Under the pieces are notes generated by a model. That model saw only the letters and a list, made by a program, of their open reading frames with translations, was not told where the DNA came from and searched no databases. The position numbers and the translations under genes were made by a program. From positions 1-64,000 of the forward strand of contig JAHDIN010000005.1 of assembly GCA_020630775.1 (NCBI GenBank): a DNA stretch of 64,000 nt, written 5' to 3'. Below are positions 55,145 through 63,760 of the stretch, in pieces (position 1 is the stretch's first letter; each line of letters begins with the position of its first letter). Source of the stretch: Saprospiraceae bacterium. GTDB lineage: Bacteria; Bacteroidota; Bacteroidia; Chitinophagales; Saprospiraceae.

Positions 55145-56341
55145 TTACTTCATTAAATGATTTACAGTTGGAACAGCATATAGTGATTCTGTAGTAGCTA
55201 AATATTTCCAATAATCATCTAAGATACTGGCCTTAAGATCATACAGATCTATTTTTAATTGAATCAAGAATATATTTAAATTGAGAATCATTCCAATGTT
55301 TCGCATTGTCGGATTGGTTTTAAGTTCTTCCTCAATTGCATGTATTTCTTCACTTAGATTTTTTATTCTCGAATCTTGAAACTCATAAATTGCGATATCA
55401 TTTTGAAGATCTAAAAAGTCTTCTCGTTGTTCATTTTTAATGTCCAGTTGATTTGAATTATATTCCGATAATAATTCTCTTTGATTAAGTTTTAATTCAG
55501 CTTGTTTTAATCTTGAATTATTGTTGGCAAAAGGCAATTGGAAAGCTGCAGTGACAGAAAATCGTTCTTTTAATAAATCATCGTGAGGTCCTCTATAATC
55601 GAATTGTATAAAATCAATAATCTGCTTGGACTCTATTTTTTCCAATTCTAGTTCCTTTAAAAGAATCTCTTGATCAATTTGCAATTCTTCTTGCACTGAG
55701 TTGATAGATGCATTGGACAAAGTGCTAGTTATTTTTGATTTAACATCGGCAACCGTTACCAATCTGTTCCAACTAATATCTACGGGGCTTGGACTAAGTG
55801 CAGATAAATTATTTTCGTGTTGAAGAATTTCTTGCTGGACTTCTTTGATGTCACTTTTAATCTCAAGCCAATCATCGATATTGGTAGCTTTCTCTTGAAT
55901 TTCATGATAGTATACTTTTTCTAAATCGTATAACACATTCAAAAGGGAATCTTTTAAAGTGATGGATTGGCTCATTGTATATGCAGAAATCAATGCATCG
56001 TAGGCAGCATTAATTTTATATCTACTTAACTTGTTTTCTTGGAAACCAAACTTTTGTTTTTGAGCATCCAAAAGCGATTTGATTGACTGCTGATATTTTT
56101 TTGAGCTTGGAGAAAATCGAATGGCATATCGCTGTCTTTCAAAATCAAATTCATCTGTTTCTGTTCTGATTTCAGCAGACTCTATCCAAGTAGTTTTAAT
56201 ATCTGGATCTTCTTCTACGAGAGGTGTCTCTTTATTTTCTAGAATTTCAAAAAAGAGTACATTAAAGTTTTTAGATTCCTGTGCATAAAGAAATCCGATG
56301 TTATAGATAAAGAAAGTGGTTATTAAAACTTTTATGCTCAT
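55145..56341 (-). CDS. TolC-like outer-membrane channel protein (tentative)
   Basis: A 398-residue protein with a signal peptide (VLITTFFIYNIGFLYA). The body is almost all alpha-helical and coiled-coil prone. A TolC-type hinge is suggested by FSVTAAFQLPFANNNSRLKQAELKLNQ (about 260-290), which is the place where TolC proteins have 'P..DGG..RA....A'; the segment QREDFLDLQNDI matches the following helix. It is shorter than TolC (about 400 rather than 450-490), so a reduced or divergent member. Last gene of the CotH operon, 5 bp after the HlyD-like gene. Presumed role: outer-membrane exit duct. Confidence 0.62.
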   Translation of the reverse strand: MSIKVLITTFFIYNIGFLYAQESKNFNVLFFEILENKETPLVEEDPDIKTTWIESAEIRTETDEFDFERQRYAIRFSPSSKKYQQSIKSLLDAQKQKFGFQENKLSRYKINAAYDALISAYTMSQSITLKDSLLNVLYDLEKVYYHEIQEKATNIDDWLEIKSDIKEVQQEILQHENNLSALSPSPVDISWNRLVTVADVKSKITSTLSNASINSVQEELQIDQEILLKELELEKIESKQIIDFIQFDYRGPHDDLLKERFSVTAAFQLPFANNNSRLKQAELKLNQRELLSEYNSNQLDIKNEQREDFLDLQNDIAIYEFQDSRIKNLSEEIHAIEEELKTNPTMRNIGMILNLNIFLIQLKIDLYDLKASILDDYWKYLATTESLYAVPTVNHLMK

Positions 56342-56346
56342 TCAAT

Positions 56347-57390
56347 CTATTTCATTGATATTTTATGAGTATTGGTACTTTCTTTTTTATTAGGAATGAG
56401 CTCAAGTATCGTTTTTTCTTTTTGTAAAAACTCATTGTCCTTCGGAATGCTAATGATGACCTCTCTTCCAAAAGTTTTAACTTCTTGTCGTTTTCTTAAC
56501 CTTGCAGGAATTTCTACAATTCGCGATCCTAAGCCTATTACTTTCCCTTTATAATCTAATCCACTTTGTTTAGTAGATTTTACAATGATGGAATCGTTAA
56601 TAGCGATTTGCATTATGAAATCTTCTTGTATGTATCCTTTTATAATCGAAGGGTTGGGTTCGTAAATTGAAAGTATTGTTTTGTAAGAACTAAAATGTTC
56701 AGCCTCCTTGCAATTAATATTACCAATTAATCCGTCTTCAGGTGCTAACATAGAAATATCAATGACTTGATTATTTTCTCTATGTTGAATCATGTATTCT
56801 AGTCTGTTTACACGGACGTTAAATTCTTTTTCTCCGTTTAGTAACTCTGATTTTTTGGCTTGTATTTTTTTATCAAATAAAGCAGTTAAGTTTTTGTATT
56901 CAGTTTCTAGAAGCTTAACTTTTTCTGTGTGTCTATTGGAAGCGTTAGCAGGCACAGATACAGTACTTAGACTGTTAAGTAAGTTTTGTTCTGTTGAAGA
57001 AGCTGTTTGGGTTTCCTTAATTTCATTTTTGATTTTGGAAAGCTCTAATGATTTTTCCTCTTCTAGAATATTTATTTCTTCATTTATTTTTTTTGACCAA
57101 ATATTTCTTTCTTCATTCACAAGTTGAATCTTGTAAATTTCGTCCTCTAGCTTTAAATCATCCTCTAGTCTTATTACGTCAATAAGTGGCTGATCTTTTT
57201 TAATAGCTTGTCCAGGACTGACGTAGATCTTTTTTATTTGTATAGGGTGGTTGAAATTAACTTCCGTTTCTTTATTCTCTGCAAAACCATAGAATAGAAT
57301 AACTGAACTTTTATGGTCTTTGTTAAACATGAACAAAGAAGCGCCAACGCCAATGACTGCCAAATAATATAAAATTGCAGAACCTTTCAT
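56347..57390 (-). CDS. HlyD/RND-type periplasmic adaptor protein
   Basis: A 347-residue protein with one N-terminal membrane helix (AILYYLAVIGVGASLFMF, 4-21). A lipoyl-like half-motif (KKIYVSPGQAIKKDQPLIDV, about 53-72), a long coiled coil (about 75-205), the second lipoyl half (ISMLAPEDGLIGNINC) and a beta-barrel part (IKGYIQEDFIMQIAINDSIIV) follow. This is the standard membrane-fusion-protein layout. The start overlaps the DUF4956 stop by 1 bp. No ABC or RND pump is encoded beside it, so DUF4956 may stand in as inner-membrane partner. Confidence 0.82.
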   Translation of the reverse strand: MKGSAILYYLAVIGVGASLFMFNKDHKSSVILFYGFAENKETEVNFNHPIQIKKIYVSPGQAIKKDQPLIDVIRLEDDLKLEDEIYKIQLVNEERNIWSKKINEEINILEEEKSLELSKIKNEIKETQTASSTEQNLLNSLSTVSVPANASNRHTEKVKLLETEYKNLTALFDKKIQAKKSELLNGEKEFNVRVNRLEYMIQHRENNQVIDISMLAPEDGLIGNINCKEAEHFSSYKTILSIYEPNPSIIKGYIQEDFIMQIAINDSIIVKSTKQSGLDYKGKVIGLGSRIVEIPARLRKRQEVKTFGREVIISIPKDNEFLQKEKTILELIPNKKESTNTHKISMK

Positions 57391-58139
57391 TAAAGTAAAG
57401 TCGTGTTATCTCCAAGTCTTAATCTTACATTATCGATAGACTTGATGTTATTTAATCCCAAAGCGATTTTATCTACATTTTGCCTTGAACTAACGGTGAA
57501 TTTGAAATGATATTCCTTAGATACAGGGACCTCCATGAGATGCGTTATAGCACCTTCTTCATTTTTAATTTTTTTTGTTCTGTTTATGTCTAAATACCTT
57601 TCTGAAATTAATTTGTAGCTATTGCATTCTTTTGAAAGCATGTCTTCCAAATTTTTTATTTGTTCAATTTCTTTCAGTGGAATTTGAAACTTCAAAGAGC
57701 CAGTTAGTTTCTCATTTGTGCCGAGCTTTGCAAATCTAAAAATGATTGCCGCTGCACAAAACCCAAGGGTGCCTATGAGTGCAATTGTAAAGCCATAAAC
57801 ACCACAAGCAATACCAATAGCAATAGAAGAGAAAACAAATGCCATATTCCTGGGATTGTCCAGCTTAGTTCTAAATCTGATAATGGCTAAAGCACCCATC
57901 ATACCAAGACCCCTAGCTAAAGAGTCGCCTATGGCTTGCATTACCATAGCAGCGACAATGCTAATGAGCACCATGGTCTGTAACATGTTATTCGACTTCT
58001 CAATAGATTCAGTAGTCCAAGTGTAGGTTATAGCTACAAGCGAGGATAGAAAAAAAGAAGACAATACAGTTATTGTTATCCCTACTGCAGTAGGGTTTTC
58101 AGAGTAATTGTTTGTCGATAAAAAGTCAAAAAATTCCAT
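57390..58139 (-). CDS. DUF4956 inner-membrane protein
   Basis: A 249-residue protein. Four predicted membrane helices lie in residues about 15-145. The DUF4956 hallmark is present: LGMMGALAIIRFRTKLDNPR and FVFSSIAIGIACGVYGF. The C-terminal 100 residues are a soluble cytoplasmic domain (ferredoxin-like by pattern). In other bacteria DUF4956 genes are often found next to VTC-type polyphosphate polymerase and CotH genes; no VTC gene is in this window. It begins 20 bp after the CotH gene. Biochemical role unknown. Confidence 0.9.
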   Translation of the reverse strand: MEFFDFLSTNNYSENPTAVGITITVLSSFFLSSLVAITYTWTTESIEKSNNMLQTMVLISIVAAMVMQAIGDSLARGLGMMGALAIIRFRTKLDNPRNMAFVFSSIAIGIACGVYGFTIALIGTLGFCAAAIIFRFAKLGTNEKLTGSLKFQIPLKEIEQIKNLEDMLSKECNSYKLISERYLDINRTKKIKNEEGAITHLMEVPVSKEYHFKFTVSSRQNVDKIALGLNNIKSIDNVRLRLGDNTTLL

Positions 58140-58159
58140 TCAAATGGAAATATACTCTT

Positions 58160-61100
58160 TTATTGAATAATAACCTTTGAAACAAATTTATCATTTGCCA
58201 TCACAGTATATAAACCTGGCGTTAAACTAGAAACATCGAGTTTGTGCTGTCTATCATTAAGCTGATTTAATAGCATGACTTCTCTTCCCATAACATCTGT
58301 TATTCTTAATTTTTCAATTAAATGCCCATTGGTCTTAAATTGAACAGTTAAGGAATGCGAAGTAGGGTTAGGGAATGTCACGAGTCTATCACTAACAAAA
58401 TCATTTTCGGTGACGCTTGTTGATATGTCATTGTTTTGATTAAAAGTAGGCGTGGATAACTCAAATAATCCCGTACCATTAGGCTTCCTAGCAAAACTCA
58501 CGTCTGTCTCTTGTTCTGCGTATTCGATTCTATCAATAACTAATGTGTCAGGATTTAAAAGTGATATAGCTTCTCCAGATCGTGATAATTTGAAATTTGC
58601 ATGAAGGCCTTCTTGTTCTCCATCTTCGTCAGCCCAAATGATTAAATAATCATCAGGTCTAATACTTGTGCCATCAGGAAATTCAAACTTATCTAAGTTT
58701 TCGTCATTATCCGTTAAGAAATATCCTGATAAGTCTATAGTTGAAGCACTTCCATTATATAACTCAATCCAATCGTCAAACTCACCATCTTGATCTGCAA
58801 CCGTGACATTGTTAGAAGCCATAAATTCATTTATTACTAATCCATCCATATTTCCTCCGGATCCCTCTAATTTAAAATGTGCAACCAAAGTGTCTGGCAT
58901 TGATAAACGATACATCATATTTGGACTATCTACATTAGGTTGAATGTCATTACCGTTTTTACTTTCCCAATGACTGAACACATATTGATTGGCGAAAACA
59001 TCCTTTACCGATGCGTTTGCCAGATTATCCATGTCGCCAAAGTAATCTCCTGTCCAAGGTAATATGTTGTGCGAAATCGTATTAAAAGTTAAATCGCCAA
59101 CTCCTGGAGGATCTGAAACTAAAGTAACAGAATAGGTTCCTTGAATTTCTCCATAGCATTCCATGGCTCCGTCGCCTAGAAATTCACATCTATCGGCTAT
59201 AAAGTTTCTTAATTGATCTACGTTGCTTTCCCATTCATTCATAGTGCCGCCCCATCTTTCAATTTGTCTTGGCATCTCTGGGGCAATCTTTTCGATCATT
59301 CTATCTAATAGTTCAATCATGTTTTCACAAGTGAAAACAGTATTCATTAAATCCGCATATCTCGAATAATACAGTTGATTGAATTCTGGACTTTCTTCAA
59401 ATAATTTTAAAAGGATCTTTTCATGACCGCCAATATTACCAAGAATGCCCGTTGTCGCAGGATCATCTGGTTCAGCAAATTGATCTCCTCCTAAAAGTCT
59501 ATAATCTCTATCGCATGAAAATCCCCATTCGTCGCAGCAATCAGGATTGAGGTCAATCACAAAAGCAACTTTAGGATCTGCGGGGTCATAAGCGAAATTA
59601 GGATCTTGAGCAGCTGGACAATCTGAAGCATTGTTTCCACCATTCGTGCTAAAGTCTTGATACCAATTCTCACAAAAAGGTGTCCATTCGTCACAACATT
59701 CAGGAAAGAATCTAATGACGTCTTCGAGTATTGGATCGTCAGCAGGATAGGGACTTGTGCCATCAACAATAATTGGGCATGATTCTACATCGACGGTATT
59801 ATCTAGAAAATTATAAGTGTCTTGACAGAATGCACCCCATTCGTTACAACAGCCTGGTAGAAATTCAATGACTTGGGCAAGTATTGGATCATCTGCGGGA
59901 TAAGGACTTGTGCCATTGACAATGATTGGGCAATCTTCAATGATTACCTCAGTTTGTATAGTGGATGGATCGTCATAGAATCCTTGACATTCCATAGTCC
60001 AGTCTGAACAACATTCAGGGTGAAAATTTACTACTTGTTGGAATGTCGGATCATTATCTTCGTAAGGTGAATTATTGCCTCCGTAATAGTCGCAGACATT
60101 ACCGAAAAACCCGTCAAAAAAGAAATCTGTTTGGGTTGAAACTTCATAAATGTCGCAGAAGCTGGCTTGAGGACTTACGTCAGGGATTCCAGTATAATTT
60201 ATATAATAGTCAAATGTTGCATCTAAATCCCAAAGGATATATCCCCACTTTTTTTGACCTCCATTTTCAGCTAAGCCTCTCCACCAGCCTGTATTATAGA
60301 TAAGCCAGTCAGAAGCCACAGTAGCTTGATTCATGACGAAATAATCAATCAAACTAACCATGTCTATAGTGTCTTGTGCTATTTTATAATTAGCAGCTGT
60401 AGACATGTCATTTTGTAAGATAAAATCTCTAATATCAATCCATTCTCTCAGCGCTTTCTGGCCTCCGTACTCAATCTCGGTATCTCCCCAAGTACTTAAA
60501 AATTGAACATCTTCTTTACCCTGGTTGTAATAGTAATCGGTGTAGTCATGATCAACTACTTTTTCTCTCATGCCGTATACGCCCCAATACTGACCATTAA
60601 GAAAAACAATAACTCTCTCTACTTTTCTGACATCTAATTTCATGTTGCCTTCTTGAGCTAGGGTTTGTACATATTCGTCCCGTACATGTGTGCTGCCTTC
60701 GTGATCAAAATCATTAATAGCAGGGTAGTTGTCATCACCTGAATTTCTAAACATAAATCTTTGGTAACTATCTCTGTCTGAGCTTGAGAAGATATCAGAA
60801 TCTATATCTTTCGAGTATCCCATTTCGTCTCGAGAAATCCAATCGATACTTCTGTGAGGTAGTACCCAAGAATCTTGTCCATGTCTATTTAGCTCTCCAA
60901 ATGATCTGGATTGGAGCTCACCATCTCTAAAGTATTCCAGAGATCCTTCAGGAAGTAACTCACCTATGCCACCTGCTAATTCTACAACTCTGTCAGCAGC
61001 TACAGAGAAAACAGGTAGCGTAAAAGACTCGTTTATAAAGAATGTGTTGAATTGTATCTTTCCTGGAAGAATATTATTGTCATTGCTATATGCTCTTGCT

Positions 61101-61798
61101 TTAATTACCGTCGTCTCAGATATGTTTATAGGGTCAGTATAAATAGGAGAGTTCGGCAAAGGGTTAGATCCATCAATGGTATATCTCAACGTCGAGTTTG
61201 ATTCATTATTTGTTAACTCTACAGTTATCTCGTTATTGTAGAAACCTGCGTCTAAACTCATTGAAGGTTCATTCGTGTAGCCTTTGAAGTTGGGTGTTGT
61301 ATTGTTTGATAGGCCAAAACTAGGAGCAGTACTTACTGCCCATTCATCTGCACCATCAGTTAATCTACAATTGGAGTGCTCTGCAAGCGTTAGGCTTAAT
61401 GCGGCCTGATCTACTATAGTTTGTTGAGCATCTGCAATTACTAAGACATCATCACCTGAGGTTTGTGTTAATTTAAAGTTCGTGTGATATTCTCCATTGT
61501 AGAGACCATCTTTACCTGAACAGAAAAAGGTTAAGAATCCATTAGCAGGTAATAGGGTTCCTTGTGGAATAAGCCATTTATCAATGCTGTCTTCTTTGTC
61601 TGATAAGTACCAGCCACTTATATCAATATCTTGATTACTAGCATTGTAAATTTCGAGCCAATCTTCAGTCTTATTAAAGCTATCTTTAATATTATCAAGA
61701 TTTGAGGCTGAATATTCATTGATATAGACTTGAGAAAAGGCTTGGGATACACTACATATGAGTGTCACTAAGGTGATAATTCTTAAATACATGTACAT
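58160..61798 (-). CDS. CotH kinase with Cys-rich insert, lamin-tail domains and T9SS signal
   Basis: A 1212-residue protein with a signal peptide (MYMYLRIITLVTLICSVSQAF). Order: lamin-tail domain (about 24-140), chitobiase/hexosaminidase C-terminal-like domain (YTIDGSNPLPNSPIY, about 180-260), CotH kinase part 1 (about 285-545; RFMFRNSGDDNY, LNGQYWGVYGMREK, YILWDLDATFDYY), a Cys-rich insert of four repeats (about 545-770; SPYPADDPIL, PECCDEW..FC), CotH part 2 (EESPEFNQLYYSRYADLMNT), an InlB-B-like region, a second lamin-tail domain (about 985-1105) and a type A T9SS sorting domain (TFPNPTSHSLTVQF). CotH proteins are atypical protein kinases that phosphorylate secreted proteins. First gene of a four-gene operon. 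Confidence 0.9.
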   Translation of the reverse strand: MYMYLRIITLVTLICSVSQAFSQVYINEYSASNLDNIKDSFNKTEDWLEIYNASNQDIDISGWYLSDKEDSIDKWLIPQGTLLPANGFLTFFCSGKDGLYNGEYHTNFKLTQTSGDDVLVIADAQQTIVDQAALSLTLAEHSNCRLTDGADEWAVSTAPSFGLSNNTTPNFKGYTNEPSMSLDAGFYNNEITVELTNNESNSTLRYTIDGSNPLPNSPIYTDPINISETTVIKARAYSNDNNILPGKIQFNTFFINESFTLPVFSVAADRVVELAGGIGELLPEGSLEYFRDGELQSRSFGELNRHGQDSWVLPHRSIDWISRDEMGYSKDIDSDIFSSSDRDSYQRFMFRNSGDDNYPAINDFDHEGSTHVRDEYVQTLAQEGNMKLDVRKVERVIVFLNGQYWGVYGMREKVVDHDYTDYYYNQGKEDVQFLSTWGDTEIEYGGQKALREWIDIRDFILQNDMSTAANYKIAQDTIDMVSLIDYFVMNQATVASDWLIYNTGWWRGLAENGGQKKWGYILWDLDATFDYYINYTGIPDVSPQASFCDIYEVSTQTDFFFDGFFGNVCDYYGGNNSPYEDNDPTFQQVVNFHPECCSDWTMECQGFYDDPSTIQTEVIIEDCPIIVNGTSPYPADDPILAQVIEFLPGCCNEWGAFCQDTYNFLDNTVDVESCPIIVDGTSPYPADDPILEDVIRFFPECCDEWTPFCENWYQDFSTNGGNNASDCPAAQDPNFAYDPADPKVAFVIDLNPDCCDEWGFSCDRDYRLLGGDQFAEPDDPATTGILGNIGGHEKILLKLFEESPEFNQLYYSRYADLMNTVFTCENMIELLDRMIEKIAPEMPRQIERWGGTMNEWESNVDQLRNFIADRCEFLGDGAMECYGEIQGTYSVTLVSDPPGVGDLTFNTISHNILPWTGDYFGDMDNLANASVKDVFANQYVFSHWESKNGNDIQPNVDSPNMMYRLSMPDTLVAHFKLEGSGGNMDGLVINEFMASNNVTVADQDGEFDDWIELYNGSASTIDLSGYFLTDNDENLDKFEFPDGTSIRPDDYLIIWADEDGEQEGLHANFKLSRSGEAISLLNPDTLVIDRIEYAEQETDVSFARKPNGTGLFELSTPTFNQNNDISTSVTENDFVSDRLVTFPNPTSHSLTVQFKTNGHLIEKLRITDVMGREVMLLNQLNDRQHKLDVSSLTPGLYTVMANDKFVSKVIIQ

Positions 61799-61802
61799 TA
61801 TA

Positions 61803-61820
61803 TTAATATTCTAATATTAA
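61803..61820 (-). promoter_or_regulatory. perfect AT-rich dyad at the CotH start codon
   Basis: ttaatatt-ct-aatattaa, an 18-bp dyad, ends 4 bp before the CotH ATG at 61798. The position suggests an operator or a translation-blocking hairpin. Its AT richness allows a chance occurrence. Confidence 0.4.
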
Positions 61821-61933
61821 GATATAGTAGTCAGATCGTTGCATCTGCTGTAATTAGAGTACCAATAAATGTTTTTTAAGACAAATACTGATGAATTCTA
61901 AGCAATTAAGCTAATAATTTTTGGAAAAAACAC

Positions 61934-62917
61934 TCAAAGCTTGGGGCAGCCACCATTATCTATCGGGCCTTTTTGTGTGGGGCAGTTATCTTTATGATCT
62001 GGTATACCATCTTCATCTTTATCAGGGCATCCGAAAGTTTTTGCTGGTCCTGCAATTTGGGGGCAATTATCATAGGCATCCATAATACCATCTTCATCAA
62101 AATCTGGACAACCAAACAAAAGTTTAGAACCAGGAACATCAGGGCACTCGTCTTTACTATCAGCAATGCCATCTCCATCTCTATCTCCCGATAGTATGTC
62201 AAATCGGAGGCCTACATTGATCCCGAAAATTTGATAGGCATCATTTTTTTCAGGGTTAGCAGATTCGCTGATACCATCTAAATAATCGCTTACAGGAAGT
62301 CTGAAATTATAAAATAGGTCAGTATAAGCATATGGAGACAATTCAAGCCGTAATCCAAGGCCAAATGGAAATTGTTTACCTCCTACAGATCCTTCGGCTT
62401 GATCCAATAGGACATCATTCATTCTAAATTCAGGTGGATTACCCCAATCTCTTAAGTTTTCATCATCATTAATGATTGCAAGAGCAATACCTCCATTAAT
62501 AAATGGAAAGACACGTGGAGTGAATTGAGCGCCTTCGCTCAAATTAATTTCTTTTTTAAATAAGACATATTCTACAAGTGCGCCGAATTCGTGTAATGCA
62601 CTTCTATAAGCAAAATCTCTTATAAATAGTTGAGGTCCCCATTCAGATTTATCTTCAAGGTTCATGTCGTCGCCTTCTAATTCGGTTCCTCTGTATTGGA
62701 GTTTTAGTCCGACGTTTTTACTGATTCCTAAAGTGATATGACCACCGTATGCTAACTTGGTGTTTTCTAAAAATCCTTGTCCATGCCTTGCCCAACTGTT
62801 TGAATCTGATCCATGTGTGGATAAGCCTAAAGTAAAACCTGCATCAACATATTTTTGGGCTGAAATAAATAGACAGTTAAAGCATAGACATATAATAGAA
62901 AGGTATTTCATGATCAT
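61934..62917 (-). CDS. outer-membrane beta-barrel protein with thrombospondin type 3 repeats
   Basis: A 327-residue protein with a signal peptide (MKYLSIICLCFNCLFISA; ATG 62911 is an equally good start). Residues about 20-240 are a beta-barrel with glycine/aromatic alternation. The end carries three TSP3-like calcium repeats (DRDGDGIADSKDECPDVPG, DFDEDGIMDAYDNCP, DKDEDGIPDHKDNCP). It resembles OprF-type porins, but the OmpA peptidoglycan-binding domain that normally follows the TSP3 linker is missing; the protein stops at GGCPKL. A -7 box lies 46 bp upstream. Confidence 0.82.
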   Translation of the reverse strand: MIMKYLSIICLCFNCLFISAQKYVDAGFTLGLSTHGSDSNSWARHGQGFLENTKLAYGGHITLGISKNVGLKLQYRGTELEGDDMNLEDKSEWGPQLFIRDFAYRSALHEFGALVEYVLFKKEINLSEGAQFTPRVFPFINGGIALAIINDDENLRDWGNPPEFRMNDVLLDQAEGSVGGKQFPFGLGLRLELSPYAYTDLFYNFRLPVSDYLDGISESANPEKNDAYQIFGINVGLRFDILSGDRDGDGIADSKDECPDVPGSKLLFGCPDFDEDGIMDAYDNCPQIAGPAKTFGCPDKDEDGIPDHKDNCPTQKGPIDNGGCPKL

Positions 62918-62963
62918 TTACTCAGGTGATATTCTATAAACGAAAAAAGTTCTACGATTGTAG

Positions 62964-62971
62964 CAAATATA
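62964..62971 (-). promoter_or_regulatory. -7 box TATATTTG of the TSP3 porin gene
   Basis: An exact TAnnTTTG match on the minus strand, ending 46 bp before the ATG. It is identical to the box ahead of the hydrolase-parAB unit. Confidence 0.48.
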
Positions 62972-62995
62972 ATTCTCTCAGTGAATTTATTTGTT

Positions 62996-63760
62996 TTATC
63001 CTCTGCCGGATCTATCTATGAAATTGCTGCTGGCTTGTTGTGTACCCATAACTAGAATGTCTTGAATATTTACATGAGGTGCTTGGGTGGCAATAAAATA
63101 TACAATGTTGGCAATATCTGCAGAATTTACAGGCACAAAGTCTTCGTAGATCTTAGCCTTCTCGCTATCACCATGAAATCTAACTTTCGCAAATTCTGTC
63201 TGCTCTACATGTCCTGGTGCCACTTGACTCACTCTAATGCCATATTTATGTAAGTCTATGCGCATAGCTTTAGTAAGGGCGTCAACTGCATGTTTGGTTG
63301 CACAGTAGACATTGCCTTTTGGATAAACTTCTTTTCCTGCTGTAGAGGCGATATTAATTATATGTCCACTTTTTTTCTTCACCATCTCGGCAGAAATGAT
63401 TTTGGTTATATATAAAAGACCTTTCAAATTCGTATCTATCATAGTTTCCCAATCATCTAATAAGCCTTCATGGATTTCATCGAAACCTCGAGCTAATCCT
63501 GCATTGTTTAAAAGAATGTCTACTTCAGCACCATTCTTATCTAAGCTTGAAATGGCCTCAATGACTTGCTCATTGTTCCGTATGTCAAAGCAAAGTGTTT
63601 GACATGTAATCTTATGCTCTGCAATTAGCTTTTCTTGAATCATTTGAAGTCTATCAGCGCGACGTCCAGTAATAATAAGGTGAAATCCTTTAGAAGCAAA
63701 GAGCTCTGCTGATGCTTTGCCAATGCCAGAGGTAGCGCCAGTAATTAAAATTGTTTTCAT
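62996..63760 (-). CDS. short-chain dehydrogenase/reductase (YdfG-like)
   Basis: A 254-residue SDR. The NAD(P)-binding motif is GATSGIGKASAELFA with a following TGRRADRL that suggests NADP, NNAGLA, the catalytic Ser in IINIASTAGKE and YCATK (YxxxK). The best match in my knowledge is the YdfG/3-hydroxy-acid dehydrogenase group. It overlaps the thioredoxin-like gene by 4 bp, so the two are co-transcribed. Confidence 0.93.
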   Translation of the reverse strand: MKTILITGATSGIGKASAELFASKGFHLIITGRRADRLQMIQEKLIAEHKITCQTLCFDIRNNEQVIEAISSLDKNGAEVDILLNNAGLARGFDEIHEGLLDDWETMIDTNLKGLLYITKIISAEMVKKKSGHIINIASTAGKEVYPKGNVYCATKHAVDALTKAMRIDLHKYGIRVSQVAPGHVEQTEFAKVRFHGDSEKAKIYEDFVPVNSADIANIVYFIATQAPHVNIQDILVMGTQQASSNFIDRSGRG

